From: Acetobacteraceae bacterium
Lineage (GTDB): Bacteria; Pseudomonadota; Alphaproteobacteria; Acetobacterales; Acetobacteraceae
Direction: 5' to 3'
Assembly: GCA_947446625.1 (NCBI GenBank)
Contig: CANFIE010000232.1
Span: forward strand, 1 to 6,498
DNA: 6,498 bases
Every line of letters begins with the position of its first letter. Position 1 is the stretch's first letter. The position numbers were made by a program, and so were the translations under genes. This document shows, in pieces, positions 5,939 to 6,498 of this stretch. The notes under the pieces were generated by a model that was not told where the DNA came from, searched no databases, and was given only the letters and a program-made list of their open reading frames with translations.

Positions 5939-6498
5939 TTATTGTGGCGCATGGCTGTCCAGCAGGGCATGCGGCAGGGGCATCAGGCTGGCGCCGTAGG
6001 TCCAGACCAGGGCGCAGTCCACCGCCCGGCCCGGAAAGGCCTGGCGCAGCACGGCGCGGTAGGCCGCCATTTGCCGCAGGTATAACGGCGCCACCTGGGC
6101 CGGGTTCGCCGGGGGCGGGCGGTTGGTCTTGTAGTCCAGCACCAGCACGCGGTCGGGCGTTATCACCAGCCGGTCCACCTGGCCGGAGATGAGCGCCTGG
6201 CCGACGCGGCCGACAATGGGGGCCTCGGCCAGGCTGTCCGCGGCAAAGGCGGCCTGCAATTCCGGGGTGGCGAGCAGGGCCAGCACCTCGGCGAGCGACT
6301 CGGCCTGCTCGGCGGCGCTCAGGCCATGGCCGGGGCGGGCGAGGAAGGCGCGGGCGGCGGCCTCGCGCTCGGCGGCGGGGCGTTCCGGCAAATGCTGCAT
6401 CAGGGCGTGCAGCAGCCGGCCCCGGCGGAAGCGGCGGCCGGAGGGGTCGGCCACGCCATGCGGGGCGGCGGCGGGGGTTTCGCCCTCGCCGGGCAAAG
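5939..6498 (-). CDS. addA: Double-strand break repair helicase-nuclease AddA, C-terminal nuclease domain (5' end outside the window)
   Basis: AddA with AddB forms the alphaproteobacterial/Gram-positive counterpart of RecBCD, which unwinds and resects double-strand ends for RecA-dependent repair. Only the last 185 complete codons are visible; the frame runs off the window edge, and the first codon seen (TTG, 6496-6494) is internal. The PD-(D/E)XK nuclease core is complete: RGRLLH with H30 (numbering the visible residues), E91 in EAPIVGRV, D108 in GQVDRL, D121 and K123 in LDYKTNR, then Q142 and Y146 in YLRQMAAY. This order matches RecB-type nucleases. The helicase motifs would lie upstream. The neighbour trxA follows after 84 bases, an order often seen in alphaproteobacteria. 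A stand-alone RecB-family nuclease cannot be fully excluded from this fragment. Confidence 0.87.
   Translation of the reverse strand, partial: LPGEGETPAAAPHGVADPSGRRFRRGRLLHALMQHLPERPAAEREAAARAFLARPGHGLSAAEQAESLAEVLALLATPELQAAFAADSLAEAPIVGRVGQALISGQVDRLVITPDRVLVLDYKTNRPPPANPAQVAPLYLRQMAAYRAVLRQAFPGRAVDCALVWTYGASLMPLPHALLDSHAPQ

Overview
The window is very GC-rich and densely coded. It looks like chromosomal DNA of an alphaproteobacterium, most likely Rhodospirillales/Acetobacteraceae, with a sphingomonad as the alternative. This placement is inferred from the run trpB-trpA-accD-folC facing trxA and addA, an arrangement characteristic of alphaproteobacteria, and from the protein sequences. It was not confirmed by a search.

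Layout. Positions 1-1095 (+) hold the 3' part of a secreted-type glycosidase. It starts with the tail of a GH5 cellulase domain and continues into six tandem FG-GAP/VCBS-like repeats of about 48-49 residues. A GC-rich hairpin terminator follows the stop. The region 1139-1272 carries a perfect 10-bp inverted repeat, a candidate promoter and the ribosome binding site of trpB. Positions 1273-4228 plus folC to 5490 (+) form one operon, trpB-trpA-accD-folC, in which every junction is a 4-base stop/start overlap (GTGA, ATGA, GTGA). On the minus strand, trxA (5525-5854) converges on folC across a short hairpin. Upstream of trxA lies addA, of which only the C-terminal nuclease domain is in the window (5939-6498).

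How the genes work together. TrpA and TrpB form tryptophan synthase. AccD is the beta carboxyltransferase subunit of acetyl-CoA carboxylase, which starts fatty acid synthesis. FolC makes dihydrofolate and its polyglutamates. The operon therefore couples amino acid, lipid and one-carbon metabolism through overlapping reading frames. TrxA is a general disulfide reductase, and AddA is part of the AddAB double-strand-break repair helicase-nuclease. The cellulase is an accessory gene placed where trpF often sits in related genomes.

I see no undescribed system, CRISPR array, insertion sequence or RNA gene. The points worth a second look are the regular propeller-like tail on the cellulase, the palindrome before trpB, and a substitution in the PLP-phosphate loop of TrpB (GGGSS where GGGSN is expected).
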